64,000 nucleotides of DNA from JAFAXA01 sp963777325 (GCA_963777325.1 CAVZQE010000004.1:124001-188000); one strand, 5' to 3'; positions 33,878 through 43,282 are shown, counted from the stretch's first letter. Made by a program: numbers and translations. The notes: generated by a model from the letters alone, not told the origin.

Positions 33878-34669
33878 TCAGTCGGCACCGAACCCGTAGA
33901 GCGCGGCCGGATTCTGACGGAGAATGCGGTCGCGGGTCGCCTCGTCCGGCATCCACGCCGCGATCACCTCCGGGTCGGGCTCGGCATGCGGCCAGTTGCT
34001 GCCCCAGACGCAGCGATCGGGCGCGCGCGCGATGGTCCGCCGCACGGTCGGCACCACCCCGAGCGGCATCGGCGCATCCGCATCGAGTTCCCGATCCGGC
34101 CCGGAGAGCTTGATCCACACCCGCCCGGTCTCCAGCAGCCGGGAGACGGTGGCGCAAACGATGCTGTCGGGGCTCAGCCGCGCGTAGCCGGAACGGCTGG
34201 TATCGATCACGACCGTGCAAGCCAGGCGGCGCAGCCAAACCTCCCGTTCGGGCAAGGTCAGCGCATCGCACGCGAGATCGATATGCCATCCATGCTCCGC
34301 CATGCGGCCGGCGAGGCGCGCGCAGACATGCGGCGCGGCGGGCGATTCCGCGGGCACGATGCATCGGGCTCCGGCGACGCCCTGCGCGCTCAGCAGGTCG
34401 AGGTCGCGATCGGACACCGTATCGGACAGCATGGCGACCCCGCGCGCCGCCGGACCGAGCGCGGCCAGCGCGGCGAGCAGGCAGGCATTGTCCGTGCCGC
34501 AGGATTCAGGCTGCACGATGACCGCGCGCGAGAACCCCGTCCGCGACATGGCCTCGCGGCAATCCGCCGCCGATGCGCGCACCGGGCCGCGCCCGGCAGC
34601 GGCGGCGCATCCCGGCCCGTAGACCTGCATGTATGTATCAGTTGCGCCTTTCGGCAAACCGTCGCGCAT
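33878..34669 (-). CDS. Amidohydrolase-2 family TIM-barrel protein, catalytic residues degenerate
   Basis: This 263-residue protein resembles 2-pyrone-4,6-dicarboxylate-lactonase-like amidohydrolases, with N-terminal KGATDTYMQVYGPG, SRAVIVQPESCGTDN and C-terminal CVWGSNWPHAEPDPEVIAAW. The usual N-terminal HxH is TYMQ here. The usual VIDHMGR is VIDTSRS, and the acidic residue of GTDWPH is Asn. It may have lost metal and catalytic groups, so a hydrolase role is doubtful. Start ATG 34669 (MRDGLPKG) is preferred to 34693. It converges with corC and lies 108 bases downstream of the HIT gene. Confidence 0.7.
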   Translation of the reverse strand: MRDGLPKGATDTYMQVYGPGCAAAAGRGPVRASAADCREAMSRTGFSRAVIVQPESCGTDNACLLAALAALGPAARGVAMLSDTVSDRDLDLLSAQGVAGARCIVPAESPAAPHVCARLAGRMAEHGWHIDLACDALTLPEREVWLRRLACTVVIDTSRSGYARLSPDSIVCATVSRLLETGRVWIKLSGPDRELDADAPMPLGVVPTVRRTIARAPDRCVWGSNWPHAEPDPEVIAAWMPDEATRDRILRQNPAALYGFGAD

Positions 34670-34777
34670 GTCCGGCCCCTGACGCGGAAGCACTGACGAT
34701 AATGCTCCGGATTACGGGAACTTCAACGGCCATCCACTAACGCCAAATCATGACCTTTGCGTGACGTAAATCGGCGT

Positions 34778-35161
34778 TCAGCCAGGCGGCTTCAGCATCG
34801 GGCCGAGCGGGCGCCCGCCAAATAGATGCACATGAAAATGGGCGACCTCCTGGCCGGCATGGCGTCCCATGTTGGCCAGCACGCGGTAGCCGGTGTCTTC
34901 CAGGCCGAGCATGCGCGCGGCATGCCCAAGCGCGCGAACGAAGCCCGCGATCTCCGCCTCGCTGGCCTGGGCACTGAAATCCGCAAACGAACAATACGGT
35001 CCCTTGGGTATGACCAGCACATGAATGGGCGCCTGCGGGGCGATGTCGTGGAACGCGAGCGCCCACTCGTTCTCATACACGGTGCGGTTGGGAATCTCGC
35101 GACGCAGGATGCGGGCGAAGATGTTGCTGTCGTCGTAGGGCGGCAGCCCGGTCACGGCCAT
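34778..35161 (-). CDS. HIT family (HINT-type) nucleotide-binding protein
   Basis: This 127-residue cytoplasmic protein has the histidine triad HFHVHLFGG (H108, H110, H112) and the N-terminal NIFARILRREIPNRTVYE of HINT phosphoramidases, which cleave AMP-lysine type P-N bonds and adenylates. It is full length for the family and starts at ATG 35161. It follows hisE by 24 bases on the same strand, a conserved neighbourhood in alphaproteobacteria, so it is likely the last gene of the his transcript. Confidence 0.93.
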   Translation of the reverse strand: MAVTGLPPYDDSNIFARILRREIPNRTVYENEWALAFHDIAPQAPIHVLVIPKGPYCSFADFSAQASEAEIAGFVRALGHAARMLGLEDTGYRVLANMGRHAGQEVAHFHVHLFGGRPLGPMLKPPG

Positions 35162-35185
35162 CGCGGCGCTCCTTCGTTGCGGGCG

Positions 35186-35686
35186 TCAGGGAATCTTGGT
35201 CGTGCTCAGGCCGAGCGCGCGCGGCAGCAGCTTCGCGCGGGACGCCTTTTCGGCAATGCCGCTCACGCCTTCGCGCCGCTTCAATTCCGCCCACACCTCT
35301 TCGGGCCTGACGCCCGCATCCACCCACAACACGATCAGATGATACAATACATCCGCGCTCTCGCCGACGAGCGCGTCCCGCCGGCCGGCGATCGCCTCGA
35401 TCAGGCACTCGACGGCCTCCTCGCCGAATTTCTGTGCGACCTTGTCCGTGCCGCGAGCGAGCAGCCGGGCCGAGTGGCTCACAGCCGGATCGGCGTCGCG
35501 CCGCAGCAGGACCACTTCGGCCAGCCGGTCGAGCACCGTCGCATCCACTCCGGGCATGCCCGGCGTCAGCACGCCCGCGCGGTCGGCCTTGCGCGCGCCC
35601 GCCTTGGCCCGCTTGGCGAGATTCAGGGCGTTGATCTTCTCGGGCCGCTTCTTCTTCGTGGCCTTCGCCTTCGTGGCCTTCGCCAT
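35186..35686 (-). CDS. hisE: Phosphoribosyl-ATP pyrophosphatase
   Basis: This 166-residue protein catalyses the second histidine step, releasing pyrophosphate from PR-ATP. The all-alpha MazG-like core (about 48-140) has the metal-binding block KVAQKFGEEAVECLIEA and ALVGESADVLYHLIVLW. An unusual feature is the 40-residue N-terminal extension rich in Lys/Ala (AKATKAKATKKKRPEKI), which is probably unstructured or nucleic-acid-sticky. The gap to hisF is seven bases. The usual hisI partner (cyclohydrolase) is not in the window. Confidence 0.92.
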   Translation of the reverse strand: MAKATKAKATKKKRPEKINALNLAKRAKAGARKADRAGVLTPGMPGVDATVLDRLAEVVLLRRDADPAVSHSARLLARGTDKVAQKFGEEAVECLIEAIAGRRDALVGESADVLYHLIVLWVDAGVRPEEVWAELKRREGVSGIAEKASRAKLLPRALGLSTTKIP

Positions 35687-35693
35687 CAGCCGC

Positions 35694-36464
35694 TCACGCC
35701 GCCTGCCGGGGCAGGCGGACGGGCAGCCCGGCCGCCGCCAGCGCCTGCTTCACGTCGCGCACCGCAAAAGTGCCGAAATGGAACACGCTCGCGGCCAGCA
35801 ACCCGGTCGCGCCGGCCTCGGCGCCCTCCGCGAAATGCGCGAGCCTGCCGACGCCACCCGACGCGATCACCGGCACGCGGACGGACGCGCAAACGGCCCG
35901 CAGCAGGTCGAGGTCGAAGCCCGCTCCCGTGCCGTCGCGGTCCATGCTCGTCAGCAGGATCTCGCCCGCGCCGAGTGCGGCCGCCTGCCGGCACCACGTC
36001 ACCGCGTCGATCCCGGTGTCGACGCGCCCGCCATGCGTGAACACGTCCCACCGCCCCGGCGCGACCCGCTTCGCGTCCACGGCCACGACCACGCACTGGC
36101 TGCCGAATTTCCGGGCCGCTTCCCGCACCACATCCGGCCGGGCGATCGCCGCCGAGTTGATGCTGCACTTGTCGGCCCCAGCCAGCAGCAGCCGGCGCAT
36201 GTCCTCTGGGCCACGAATGCCGCCGCCGACCGTCAGCGGCAGGAACACGCGCGCGGCGGTGCGGGCGACGACGTCCAGGATGGTGTCGCGGTTCTCCTGG
36301 CTCGCGGTGATATCGAGGAAGCACAGTTCGTCGGCCCCCGCGAGGTCATAGACCTGCGCCTGCTCCACCGGATCGCCCGCATCGCGCAGCGACACGAAGT
36401 TGACGCCCTTGACGACCCGTCCGTCCTTCACGTCGAGGCAGGGAATGACCCGCAGTTTCAGCAA
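35694..36464 (-). CDS. hisF: Imidazole glycerol phosphate synthase, cyclase subunit
   Basis: This 256-residue TIM barrel forms imidazole glycerol phosphate and AICAR from PRFAR and the ammonia delivered by HisH. Catalytic aspartates are seen in RVIPCLDVKDGRVVKGVNF (first strand) and LLTSMDRDGTGAGFDLDLL. The phosphate-binding loops are FLPLTVGGGIR and PVIASGGVG. The length is normal and the start is ATG 36464. It is separated from hisA by 468 bases containing a palindromic repeat, which breaks an otherwise tight operon. hisE follows. Confidence 0.95.
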   Translation of the reverse strand: MLKLRVIPCLDVKDGRVVKGVNFVSLRDAGDPVEQAQVYDLAGADELCFLDITASQENRDTILDVVARTAARVFLPLTVGGGIRGPEDMRRLLLAGADKCSINSAAIARPDVVREAARKFGSQCVVVAVDAKRVAPGRWDVFTHGGRVDTGIDAVTWCRQAAALGAGEILLTSMDRDGTGAGFDLDLLRAVCASVRVPVIASGGVGRLAHFAEGAEAGATGLLAASVFHFGTFAVRDVKQALAAAGLPVRLPRQAA

Positions 36465-36932
36465 TCCGACCCTCCAACGCCCGCCTCAGCCCGCAGGGCC
36501 GCAACCGCTGCAAGTAGCGACGGGTGGGGTGCGCCGCAAGCACGACGATGCGCTCCACGCGTCCCGAAGCGTGCCAACGCGTCGCGCGGGTCGCGAGCAC
36601 GTCGCGGAAGCCCAGGCGGGTGGATTCGCATTCACCGCCGGCGATGGAAATGGCGAGCGCGGCCCTGATCGCTCGGTAGCCGCTACCCGCGAGCCTCGAC
36701 CTTGACTTCTGCCGTCATCGCGAGGAGCCCTGCCGACGAAGCGATCCGGGGCGAGTCGCGCTCCGCCGCGCGCCTGGATCGCCACGCCGCCGAGTGGCGG
36801 CTCGCGATAACGAATCCCGTTGCGGCGAGTCAGCAACCATGCTCGCTGGTATCGGATCCTCGGGCAGCGCCCCTCCAGAACGTGTGTCCGAACGTCGGCG
36901 ATCCGGCTCATCGTCTCTCCCCCGAGGGGCGG
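36465..36932. other. Gene-free 468-bp gap between hisA and hisF
   Basis: No convincing gene is seen. An open frame on the minus strand (36486-36911) has Arg/Pro-rich, unconserved sequence and no ribosome site. The only structured part is the palindromic element at 36713-36812. The gap may carry an internal promoter for hisF-hisE-HIT. Confidence 0.6.
36713..36812. repeat. REP/MITE-like palindromic element
   Basis: A left arm reading CGTCATCGCGAGGAGC with GACGAAGCGATCC is matched by an imperfect reverse complement at the right end (GGATCGCCACGCC ... GGCTCGCGATAACG). The wording strongly recalls the dispersed 'GTCATCGCGAGGAGC...GACGAAGCAATCC' palindromes seen between genes in many alphaproteobacteria. 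A middle of about 30 bases is GC-rich. I found no second copy in the window. Confidence 0.65.
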
Positions 36933-37676
36933 TCAGGCGGCAAGCAAGGCGAGCGCCTCGGCCGGGTCCACCCGCCCGTCGTACAACGCTCGCCCGACGA
37001 TCACGCCCTCGATGCCTCGCCCTGCTTCCGTCACGGACGCGCGCTTCACGGCCGCGAGGTCGGCCAGGCTGCCGATGCCGCCGCTCGCGATCACCGGCGT
37101 GCGCAGCCGGGCGGCCAATGCGCTCGTCTGCTCGACGTTGACGCCGCTCAGCATCCCATCCCGGGCGATGTCCGTGTAGACGATCGCGGCCGCGCCCGCG
37201 TCCTCGAACCGGCGCGCCAGATCGAGGGCGGCGATGTCGGAGGTCTCGGCCCAGCCTTCCGTCGCCACGCGCCCGTCCCGCGCGTCGATCCCGAGCACGA
37301 TCCGGCCCGGATGCGCGCGGCAGGCCGCACGCACGAGGTCCGGGTTCTTGACGGCGGCGCTGCCGAGGATGACGCGCCGAACCCCCGTCTCCAGCCAGGC
37401 CTCGATCCCGGCGCGGTCGCGCAGACCGCCGCCGAGCTGCACGGGGATCGTGATGGCGCCCAGGATCGCCCGCACGGCGTCGCCATTGCGCGAGCGGCCG
37501 TCGAACGCGCCGTTGAGATCGACGACATGCAGCCACTGGCAGCCGGCATCCTGCCATCTTCGCGCCTGTGCGCCCGGATCGTCCGAATAGACGGTCGCAT
37601 CGCCCATCTCGCCCCGGCGCAGCCGCACGCACGCTCCGTCCTTCAGGTCGATCGCGGGATAGAGCGTGAGCGTCAC
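36933..37676 (-). CDS. hisA: ProFAR isomerase
   Basis: This 247-residue TIM barrel catalyses isomerisation of ProFAR to PRFAR. The first-strand motif TLYPAIDLKDGACVRLRRGE holds the catalytic Asp. The partner region is VYTDIARDGMLSGVN, and the phosphate-binding loops are PVQLGGGLRD and PVIASGGIGSLADL. The start ATG overlaps the stop of the GNAT gene by four bases. It is full length and shows no defect. Confidence 0.95.
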   Translation of the reverse strand: MTLTLYPAIDLKDGACVRLRRGEMGDATVYSDDPGAQARRWQDAGCQWLHVVDLNGAFDGRSRNGDAVRAILGAITIPVQLGGGLRDRAGIEAWLETGVRRVILGSAAVKNPDLVRAACRAHPGRIVLGIDARDGRVATEGWAETSDIAALDLARRFEDAGAAAIVYTDIARDGMLSGVNVEQTSALAARLRTPVIASGGIGSLADLAAVKRASVTEAGRGIEGVIVGRALYDGRVDPAEALALLAA

Positions 37677-38281
37677 TCGGCGTCCTGCTGCGGCGGCTTG
37701 CGCGGCCGGGAACGCAGCTGCTTGTAGTAGAAGAAGCCGCGCACCGTCTGGCCGGCGACGCGCGCATAGGCCGGATGCTCGCCCCAGCGGAGATAGCCGA
37801 GCAATTCGTAGAGCCGGATCGCCCAGGTCTGGGTCTCGCGCACGTCCAAATTCAGCACCTGGAAGCCGAGGGCGCGCGCGCCCTCCTCCAGCCGCTTGGT
37901 CATCAGGCGGGCGAGCCCGCGGCCGCGCGCATAGGGCGCGATGAAGGCGTGCATGACGCTGGCGGCGAAGGCCTGCGCCTCGTTGTTGCGCGGCGGCCGC
38001 ACGAGTTGCGCGCAGCCGACGATGGTTCCGTCGAGCCGCGCCACGAACAGGTCGCGCTCGGGCACCAGCAGCACGCCCCTGAAATAGCTCTCGAGCGCGC
38101 GGCGGCCGGGCGGCTGCACCCAGCCGAAGCCGCCGCCCTCGATGATCGCCGCGTGCGCCGCCTCGCAGAGCGCGTGCAGATCGTCGTCGCCGAGGACGGT
38201 CATCACCTCGACCATCAGGGCGGCAGGGCGCCCCCCGAACGGGCCGGCGGCCGGGTTCGCGATGTTAGGTTGCTCGGGCAT
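37673..38281 (-). CDS. GNAT family N-acetyltransferase in the his operon
   Basis: This 202-residue protein has the acetyl-CoA-binding pattern HAFIAPYARGRGLARLMTKR (the R/Q-x-x-G-x-G/A loop), then GFQVLNLDVRETQ and IRLYELLGYLRWG. The first 25 residues are non-conserved, so the start may be one of the internal ATGs (MVEVMTVL at about residue 23). It sits between hisH (six bases away) and hisA (four-base overlap), implying co-expression with histidine genes. The substrate is unknown. Alphaproteobacterial his operons do carry such a gene. Confidence 0.85.
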   Translation of the reverse strand: MPEQPNIANPAAGPFGGRPAALMVEVMTVLGDDDLHALCEAAHAAIIEGGGFGWVQPPGRRALESYFRGVLLVPERDLFVARLDGTIVGCAQLVRPPRNNEAQAFAASVMHAFIAPYARGRGLARLMTKRLEEGARALGFQVLNLDVRETQTWAIRLYELLGYLRWGEHPAYARVAGQTVRGFFYYKQLRSRPRKPPQQDAE

Positions 38282-38287
38282 GAGGAG

Positions 38288-38923
38288 CTACGGTGTCCAG
38301 CGCAGAAAGTTTGACAGGATGCGGATGCCGACCTCCTGGCTCTTCTCGACGTGAAACTGCGTGCCTACCCGGCAGCCCGAGGCGACGATGGCGACGACCG
38401 GACCGCCATAATCCGTGGTGGCGACAATCTCGGCCGGCTCCCCCCCATTCAGGGCGTAGCTATGCACAAAATAGGCGTGGTCTCCCGGCTCCAGCCCGGC
38501 CGTGAGGGGGTGCCTGCCCGGCTCGAAGCGCAGTTCGTTCCAGCCCATCTGCGGCAGCCGCAGGCCGGGCGGGTCCATCGCCGCGATATCGCCCGCGACC
38601 CAGCCGAACCCCGGCGTCGCTTCATGCTCCAGACCGCGCTCGGCCATGAGCTGCATCCCGACGCAGATGCCGAAGAACGGCGTCCCGGCACCCGTCGCGC
38701 TTTCGATCGCGTCGCGCAGGCCGGAGATGGCGACGATTCCCCGCGCGCAATCGGCGAAGGCCCCCTGCCCCGGCAGCACGATCCGGTCGGCCCGCGCGAC
38801 CCTGTCGGGATCGCTCGTCACCGCGACCTCGACGGGGATTGCGGCCCGCTCGCCAGCCAGCGTCAGCGCCCGCGCGGCGGAGGCAAGATTGCCGCTGCCG
38901 TAATCGACGACGGCGACCCTCAC
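38288..38923 (-). CDS. hisH: Imidazole glycerol phosphate synthase, glutaminase subunit
   Basis: This is a 211-residue class I glutamine amidotransferase. GTG 38923 is taken as start because it precedes the invariant VAVVDYGSGNLASA and gives a GTGA overlap with DUF2628. The nucleophile is C87 in FFGICVGMQLM. The His/Glu pair lies in GTQFHVEKSQ. It hands ammonia to HisF. It is full length and normal. Confidence 0.95.
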   Translation of the reverse strand: MRVAVVDYGSGNLASAARALTLAGERAAIPVEVAVTSDPDRVARADRIVLPGQGAFADCARGIVAISGLRDAIESATGAGTPFFGICVGMQLMAERGLEHEATPGFGWVAGDIAAMDPPGLRLPQMGWNELRFEPGRHPLTAGLEPGDHAYFVHSYALNGGEPAEIVATTDYGGPVVAIVASGCRVGTQFHVEKSQEVGIRILSNFLRWTP

Positions 38924-39282
38924 GGCGCGAAGGCCTCCACGAGATCGGGGCGGCGGTCGAGCAGCCGCGCCATCGCGCCCTCCTCGTCCCGCGCCGCCAC
39001 CACCTGCGCGAGGGCGAAGCCGCGCCGCTCCAGCGACCAGCGGCGCAGGTCGTTGCCGAACAGCCCCTGCAGCACGGCGATCCCGATCGCGACCAGCGGC
39101 CGCGCGGCGGCGGGCGTGAACAGCAGGGCGATGATCGTGGCGGCCAGCAGCAGCAGCGCCACGATCCAGGCCCGGTGCGCCAGCACCCAGATCCAGCCGA
39201 AAAAGAACGCGCCCCAACTAAAGCCCTCAAGCACCAGCGCGGGTTGCGCGTTCCGCCGCAGATGCACGGTCCAGAACCTCAC
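38920..39282 (-). CDS. DUF2628 small membrane protein
   Basis: This 120-residue protein has the DUF2628 opening VLEGFSWGAFFFGWIWVLAH, a hydrophobic helix pair (about 42-75) and NDLRRWSLERRGF. It is likely an inner-membrane protein of unknown function. It overlaps hisB by four bases at its start and hisH by four at its end. That position, wedged between two his genes, recurs in alphaproteobacteria. Coupling suggests constant stoichiometry but does not prove a role in histidine synthesis. Confidence 0.85.
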   Translation of the reverse strand: MRFWTVHLRRNAQPALVLEGFSWGAFFFGWIWVLAHRAWIVALLLLAATIIALLFTPAAARPLVAIGIAVLQGLFGNDLRRWSLERRGFALAQVVAARDEEGAMARLLDRRPDLVEAFAP

Positions 39283-39869
39283 AGCGCGCCCTTGGTGGAC
39301 GGCACGGCGTCGCCGGCGCGCGGATCAGGCTCGCTCGCCATCCGCAGCGCCCGCGCCGCCGATTTGAAGCAGGCCTCCGCGATATGGTGCGCGTTGCGCC
39401 CGGCCCGGCATGTCAGGTGGAGCGTGATCATGGCATTGGTCGCGAGCGCCCGGAAGAACTCCTCGAACAGTTCGGTGTCGATCTCGCCGATCTTGTCCCG
39501 CTCGAACGCGACGCTCCAGGCGAGGTAGCCGCGCCCGGAAATGTCGACCGCCGCCTCCGCCATCGCCTCGTCCATCGGCACGAGCGCCTGGCCGAACCGC
39601 CTGATGCCGCGCTTGTCGCCGATCGCCTGGGCGAAGGCCTGCCCGAGCACGATGCCGACATCCTCGACCGTGTGGTGGCAATCGACATGCAGGTCGCCCC
39701 TGGCCCGCGCCGTCAGATTGAACAGCCCGTGCCGGGCGAAGGAGGTCAGCATATGGTCGAAGAAGCCGATCCCCGTCGCGACATCCGCCGTGCCGGAGCC
39801 ATCCAGCCCCAAGGTGAGCGCGATGTCGGTCTCGGAGGTGGTGCGGGTCAGGCTCGCGGTCCGGAGCAT
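39279..39869 (-). CDS. hisB: Imidazoleglycerol-phosphate dehydratase
   Basis: This 196-residue monofunctional manganese enzyme has the two metal-site repeats FFDHMLTSFARHG and DCHHTVEDVGIVLGQAF, then the second pair CRAGRNAHHIAEACFKS. It makes imidazole acetol phosphate. The last residues (DPRAGDAVPSTKGAL) match the family C-terminus. It is the first gene of the minus-strand his row and overlaps DUF2628. The 300-base gap upstream must hold the operon promoter. Confidence 0.96.
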   Translation of the reverse strand: MLRTASLTRTTSETDIALTLGLDGSGTADVATGIGFFDHMLTSFARHGLFNLTARARGDLHVDCHHTVEDVGIVLGQAFAQAIGDKRGIRRFGQALVPMDEAMAEAAVDISGRGYLAWSVAFERDKIGEIDTELFEEFFRALATNAMITLHLTCRAGRNAHHIAEACFKSAARALRMASEPDPRAGDAVPSTKGAL

Positions 39870-40185
39870 GGGAAGCGATTACCCCGAAACGCCGGCGCAC
39901 GCCACCATGGCTGGAACCGCGCCGCTATGTCGCATCCGCCGCCACGCGAGGCCTGACCCGGCCCCGGTTCATCCAGGGAGCCGGGCTACCGCACGGGGTA
40001 GCGCCATCCGGCGGTGTCGGGCGCGCCTCCCCAAGTCTTGATGCGGTGCCGCGGCCGCAATCCGGTTCGGTGTTGCGGGACTTGCGGGCGCTGCTCCGCG
40101 CCCAGCCCGAAGTGGGTGGAAGCCGCCGTTGCCGCTTAGCGCGATAGCGGACATGCTGCCTCAGCATCGATCAGGACTGAGGTTC
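39870..40185. other. Divergent intergenic region between hisB and the histidine kinase
   Basis: This region holds both 5' regions. I see no convincing -35/-10 pair and no leader-peptide histidine run (no his attenuator). The only structured spot is a hairpin at 39985-40002 (GCTACC/GGTAGC with a six-base loop). A TTG frame from 40129 runs into the kinase but its first codons are not conserved. Confidence 0.5.
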
Positions 40186-43030
40186 ATGGGAGCGTGGCCT
40201 GGCGGAAGCGGCGAGATGGCCGCGCGCATCCGCGATCACAACTGGACCGCGACATACCTCGGCCCGATCGGGACGTGGGCCGACCGCCTGAAGCTCATGG
40301 TCGAGCAGGTCCTCGACAGCCCGCTCGTGTCGAGCCTCGTATGCGGACCCGAGCGCGTCTTGATCTACAACGACGCCGCCGCTCGGCTCTACGGGGACCG
40401 CCATCCCGACGCGCTCGGTCGGCCCGTGCCCGAGGCCTTTGTGGACAACTGGCCGGTCGTGGCCTCGTTCTACGAGCGCGTGTTCGCGGGCGAGAGCGTG
40501 CAGGTCGTCGCGCAGCATCTCGACGTCGGCGGCCGGGGCGATCGGGACGCCACGATCTTCGACGCTTACCTCACCCCCGTACGTGGACCGGACGGGGGCG
40601 TCGCTTACGCCCACATGATCGGATTCGAGGTCGGCGGAAGCCTGCGCGCCGCGGCGAAGCTGCGCGACAGCGAGGAGCGGTACCAAGCGCTCTTCGCCGC
40701 ATCGCCGGTCCCGTTCATGGTCCTGGCCCCAAACCCGCCGGACTTCACCATCACCGCGGCGAACGATGCCTTCATGGCGGCTACCCTGACAACCCGAGAG
40801 GGTCTCATCGGACACAGGCTGTTCGACGTCTTCACCGACGATCCGACCCGGCCGGGCACTCACGGGTCGGAGACGCTGGCCGTCTCCCTGAGCCGGGTCC
40901 TGACATCGCGGCGACCGGACGCGATGCCGCGCACGCGATACGATATCGTGACCCCTGAAGGCGGCTTCGAGCCCCATTGGTGGCTGGCGATCAATGCGCC
41001 AATGCTGGACGCCACCGGCGAAGTCACCGCGATCATCCATCAGGCCAACCGGGTGACCGAGCTGCACCTCGCCGAGGAGGCGGAGCGGGAGAGCCGGGAA
41101 CGCCAGGCGTTCCTGCTGAAGTTGAGCGATGCCTTGAGCGACATCGCCGATCCCGTCCAGGTTCAGCGCACCGCCATGCGCATGCTTGGCGAGCACCTCG
41201 TCGTCGAACGCGCCTTCTACTATCACGCGCAGCACAACGATGACCGGTGGGATCATCTGCTCGAAGCGGAGTATTCTCGCGCGCCGGAATCGGCCACCAT
41301 TCTCGGGCGCTATCCTCAATCAGCCTCCGGCCGGACACTGCTGATGGGCTTGGCGCGCGATGAGACAGTCGTGGTGACGGACGTCCGCACCGGCCCGCGA
41401 ACTCACTCCCGACGACGCGCAGGGCTACCCGAGCACAACCACCGTAGCCGATATCACGGTGCCCGTGCTGAAGGCTGGCAGCCATGTCGGTGGAGTCTGC
41501 GTCACGGACACCCACCCTCGACAATGGACCGGCAACGAGATCGCGCTCGTGCGAGACGTTGCACACCGCACTTGGGCCGCGCTTGAGCAGAGTCGCGCGG
41601 AGAAGGCGTTGCGCGAGAGCGAGGAGCGCTTCCGGCAGTTCGCCGAGGCGTCCGCCTCCGGCTTGTGGATCAGGGATGCCGAGACGCTGACGATGGAATA
41701 CGCGAGCCCGGCCATCGCGGCGATCTACGGGGTGGAGCCGAACGCGCTGCTCGGCGACGTGACGCGCTGGGCGGCGATGGTCGTGCCGGAGGACCGCGAG
41801 GTCGCGCTCGGGCATCTCGAAGAAGCGCGACGGGGCGAGTCCGTGGCGCACGAGTTCCGCATCCAGCGGGCGGCCGACCGGGCGTTTCGCTGGATCAGGA
41901 ACATCGACTTCCCGCTCCACGACGATGGCCATATCCAGCGTATCGGCGGCATTGCCGAGGACATCACGGAGGCCAGGCTGGCGGTCGAGCATAAGTTGGT
42001 GCTGCTGGCCGAATTGCAGCATCGTGTGCGCAACATCATGGCGGTCATCCGCGCCATCACCGCCCGCACGGGCGAGCGGGCCGAGAGCGTGCCCGAGTAC
42101 GCCGAAGCCATGGCCGGACGCCTGATGACGCTCGCTCGCGTCCAGGCGCTGCTGACCCGAGCGGCCAACGCGGGCGTCGGCATCGCCAGCATTGTGCAGG
42201 ACGAGCTCTGCGCCCAGGCGCAGCACGAGGGCCAGTACGCGCTCGACGGGCCGGACGTCATCCTGTCGCCCAAGGCCGCCGAGGTGCTGACGCTCGCCGT
42301 TCACGAGCTCACGACCAACGCCCTCAAATACGGCGCGCTCTCCTCGCCAGGCGGACACGTCGCGATCCGCTGGGCGACGTTCCAGAGGCGCGGGAAGCCC
42401 TGGCTTGGCTTCGACTGGACCGAAAAGGGCGCGCCCGAGCGGCCGCCGCTGCATCCATCCGCGCCGCGACGCCGCGGGTTCGGCAGCGAACTGATCGAGG
42501 CGCGCATTCCCTACGAACTCAGCGGCCGGGGCGAGGTTGTCATCGAGCCGGGCGGCGCGCGCTGCCGTCTGGAGTTCCCGTTGCGGGACGGCGACAGCAT
42601 CCTGGAGACGGACGCGCCGCCGCGCGCGACGGTGTTTGGCGGAGCGCTCGACACGACGGGTGAAGCTGATCTGAGCGGCTACCGTGTGCTCGTGATCGAG
42701 GACGACTGGTATCTTGCAAACGATGCCGCCCGCGCGCTCCAGGGAGCCGGGGCCGCGGTGCTGGGGCCGTGCGCAACCGAAGATGCGGCGCGAAACGAGC
42801 TCGAAGAGCAGCGTCCCGATGCCGCCGTGGTGGACGTCAATCTCGGCTCAGGCCCCTCCTTCAAGCTTGCCGAGACCCTGAAAGCCCAGGGCATCCCGTT
42901 CGTCTTCACCACCGGGTACGATCCGGAGGTGATCCCGGCGGAATTCGACCGCGTCGAGCGGCTGCAGAAGCCGGTTCAACTCCGGCAACTCGTGAGCGCC
43001 GTATCGAAACTGTCCATCAGGGTCGGGTAG
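40186..43030 (+). pseudogene. Hybrid HWE-type sensor histidine kinase with receiver domain (frameshifted)
   Basis: The start ATG 40186 has AGGACTGAGG upstream. The order is an N-terminal PAS-like domain (MGAWPGGSGEMAARIRDHNW onward), a PAS domain (about 170-290), a GAF domain, a third PAS domain (RESEERFRQFAEASASGLWI), an HWE/HisKA_2 kinase (LAELQHRVRNIMAVIRAITA; HELTTNALKYGALS; DWTEKG) and a C-terminal receiver (VLVIEDDWYL, VVDVNLG, FTTGYD, QKP). The frame breaks inside the GAF domain at 41391-41400: after VVVTDVRT the sequence continues one base later as RELTPDDAQGYPSTTTVADI. Removing one G (41392-41393) restores a single protein of about 947 residues. It is a signal-transduction protein; the signal is unknown. 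Confidence 0.8.
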
Positions 43031-43069
43031 TCCCAAGGACGATAGGAGGGGTCGTCCCGGCCACGGCCG

Positions 43070-43090
43070 GGGGCGCCGCAACGGCGCCCC
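43070..43090 (+). terminator. Strong hairpin downstream of the histidine kinase
   Basis: A perfect 9-bp GC stem (GGGGCGCCG with CGGCGCCCC) closes on CAA, 40 bases past the kinase stop. No T-run follows, so it may only assist termination or protect the 3' end. Confidence 0.4.
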
Positions 43091-43282
43091 GGTGGCGGTG
43101 CGACGGGCCATCCGCCATCGGGCGCACATCCCGCTGGACGGGCTTCAGCCGGCGCTGTACCCCTTCGGCACGAAGTGGAAGCGGCTCCGGCTCCCATGCT
43201 CGACGCCCGGCGTCGCCGAGCGGGACCAAGACATTCGGGGATCGAGCCGCTGACCCTATCGCCAGGCTGAAGGGGAACAGCC

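Noticed and set aside
36486..36911. A 141-codon minus-strand frame between hisA and hisF
   Set aside because: No family resemblance or ribosome site, and it spans the palindromic element.
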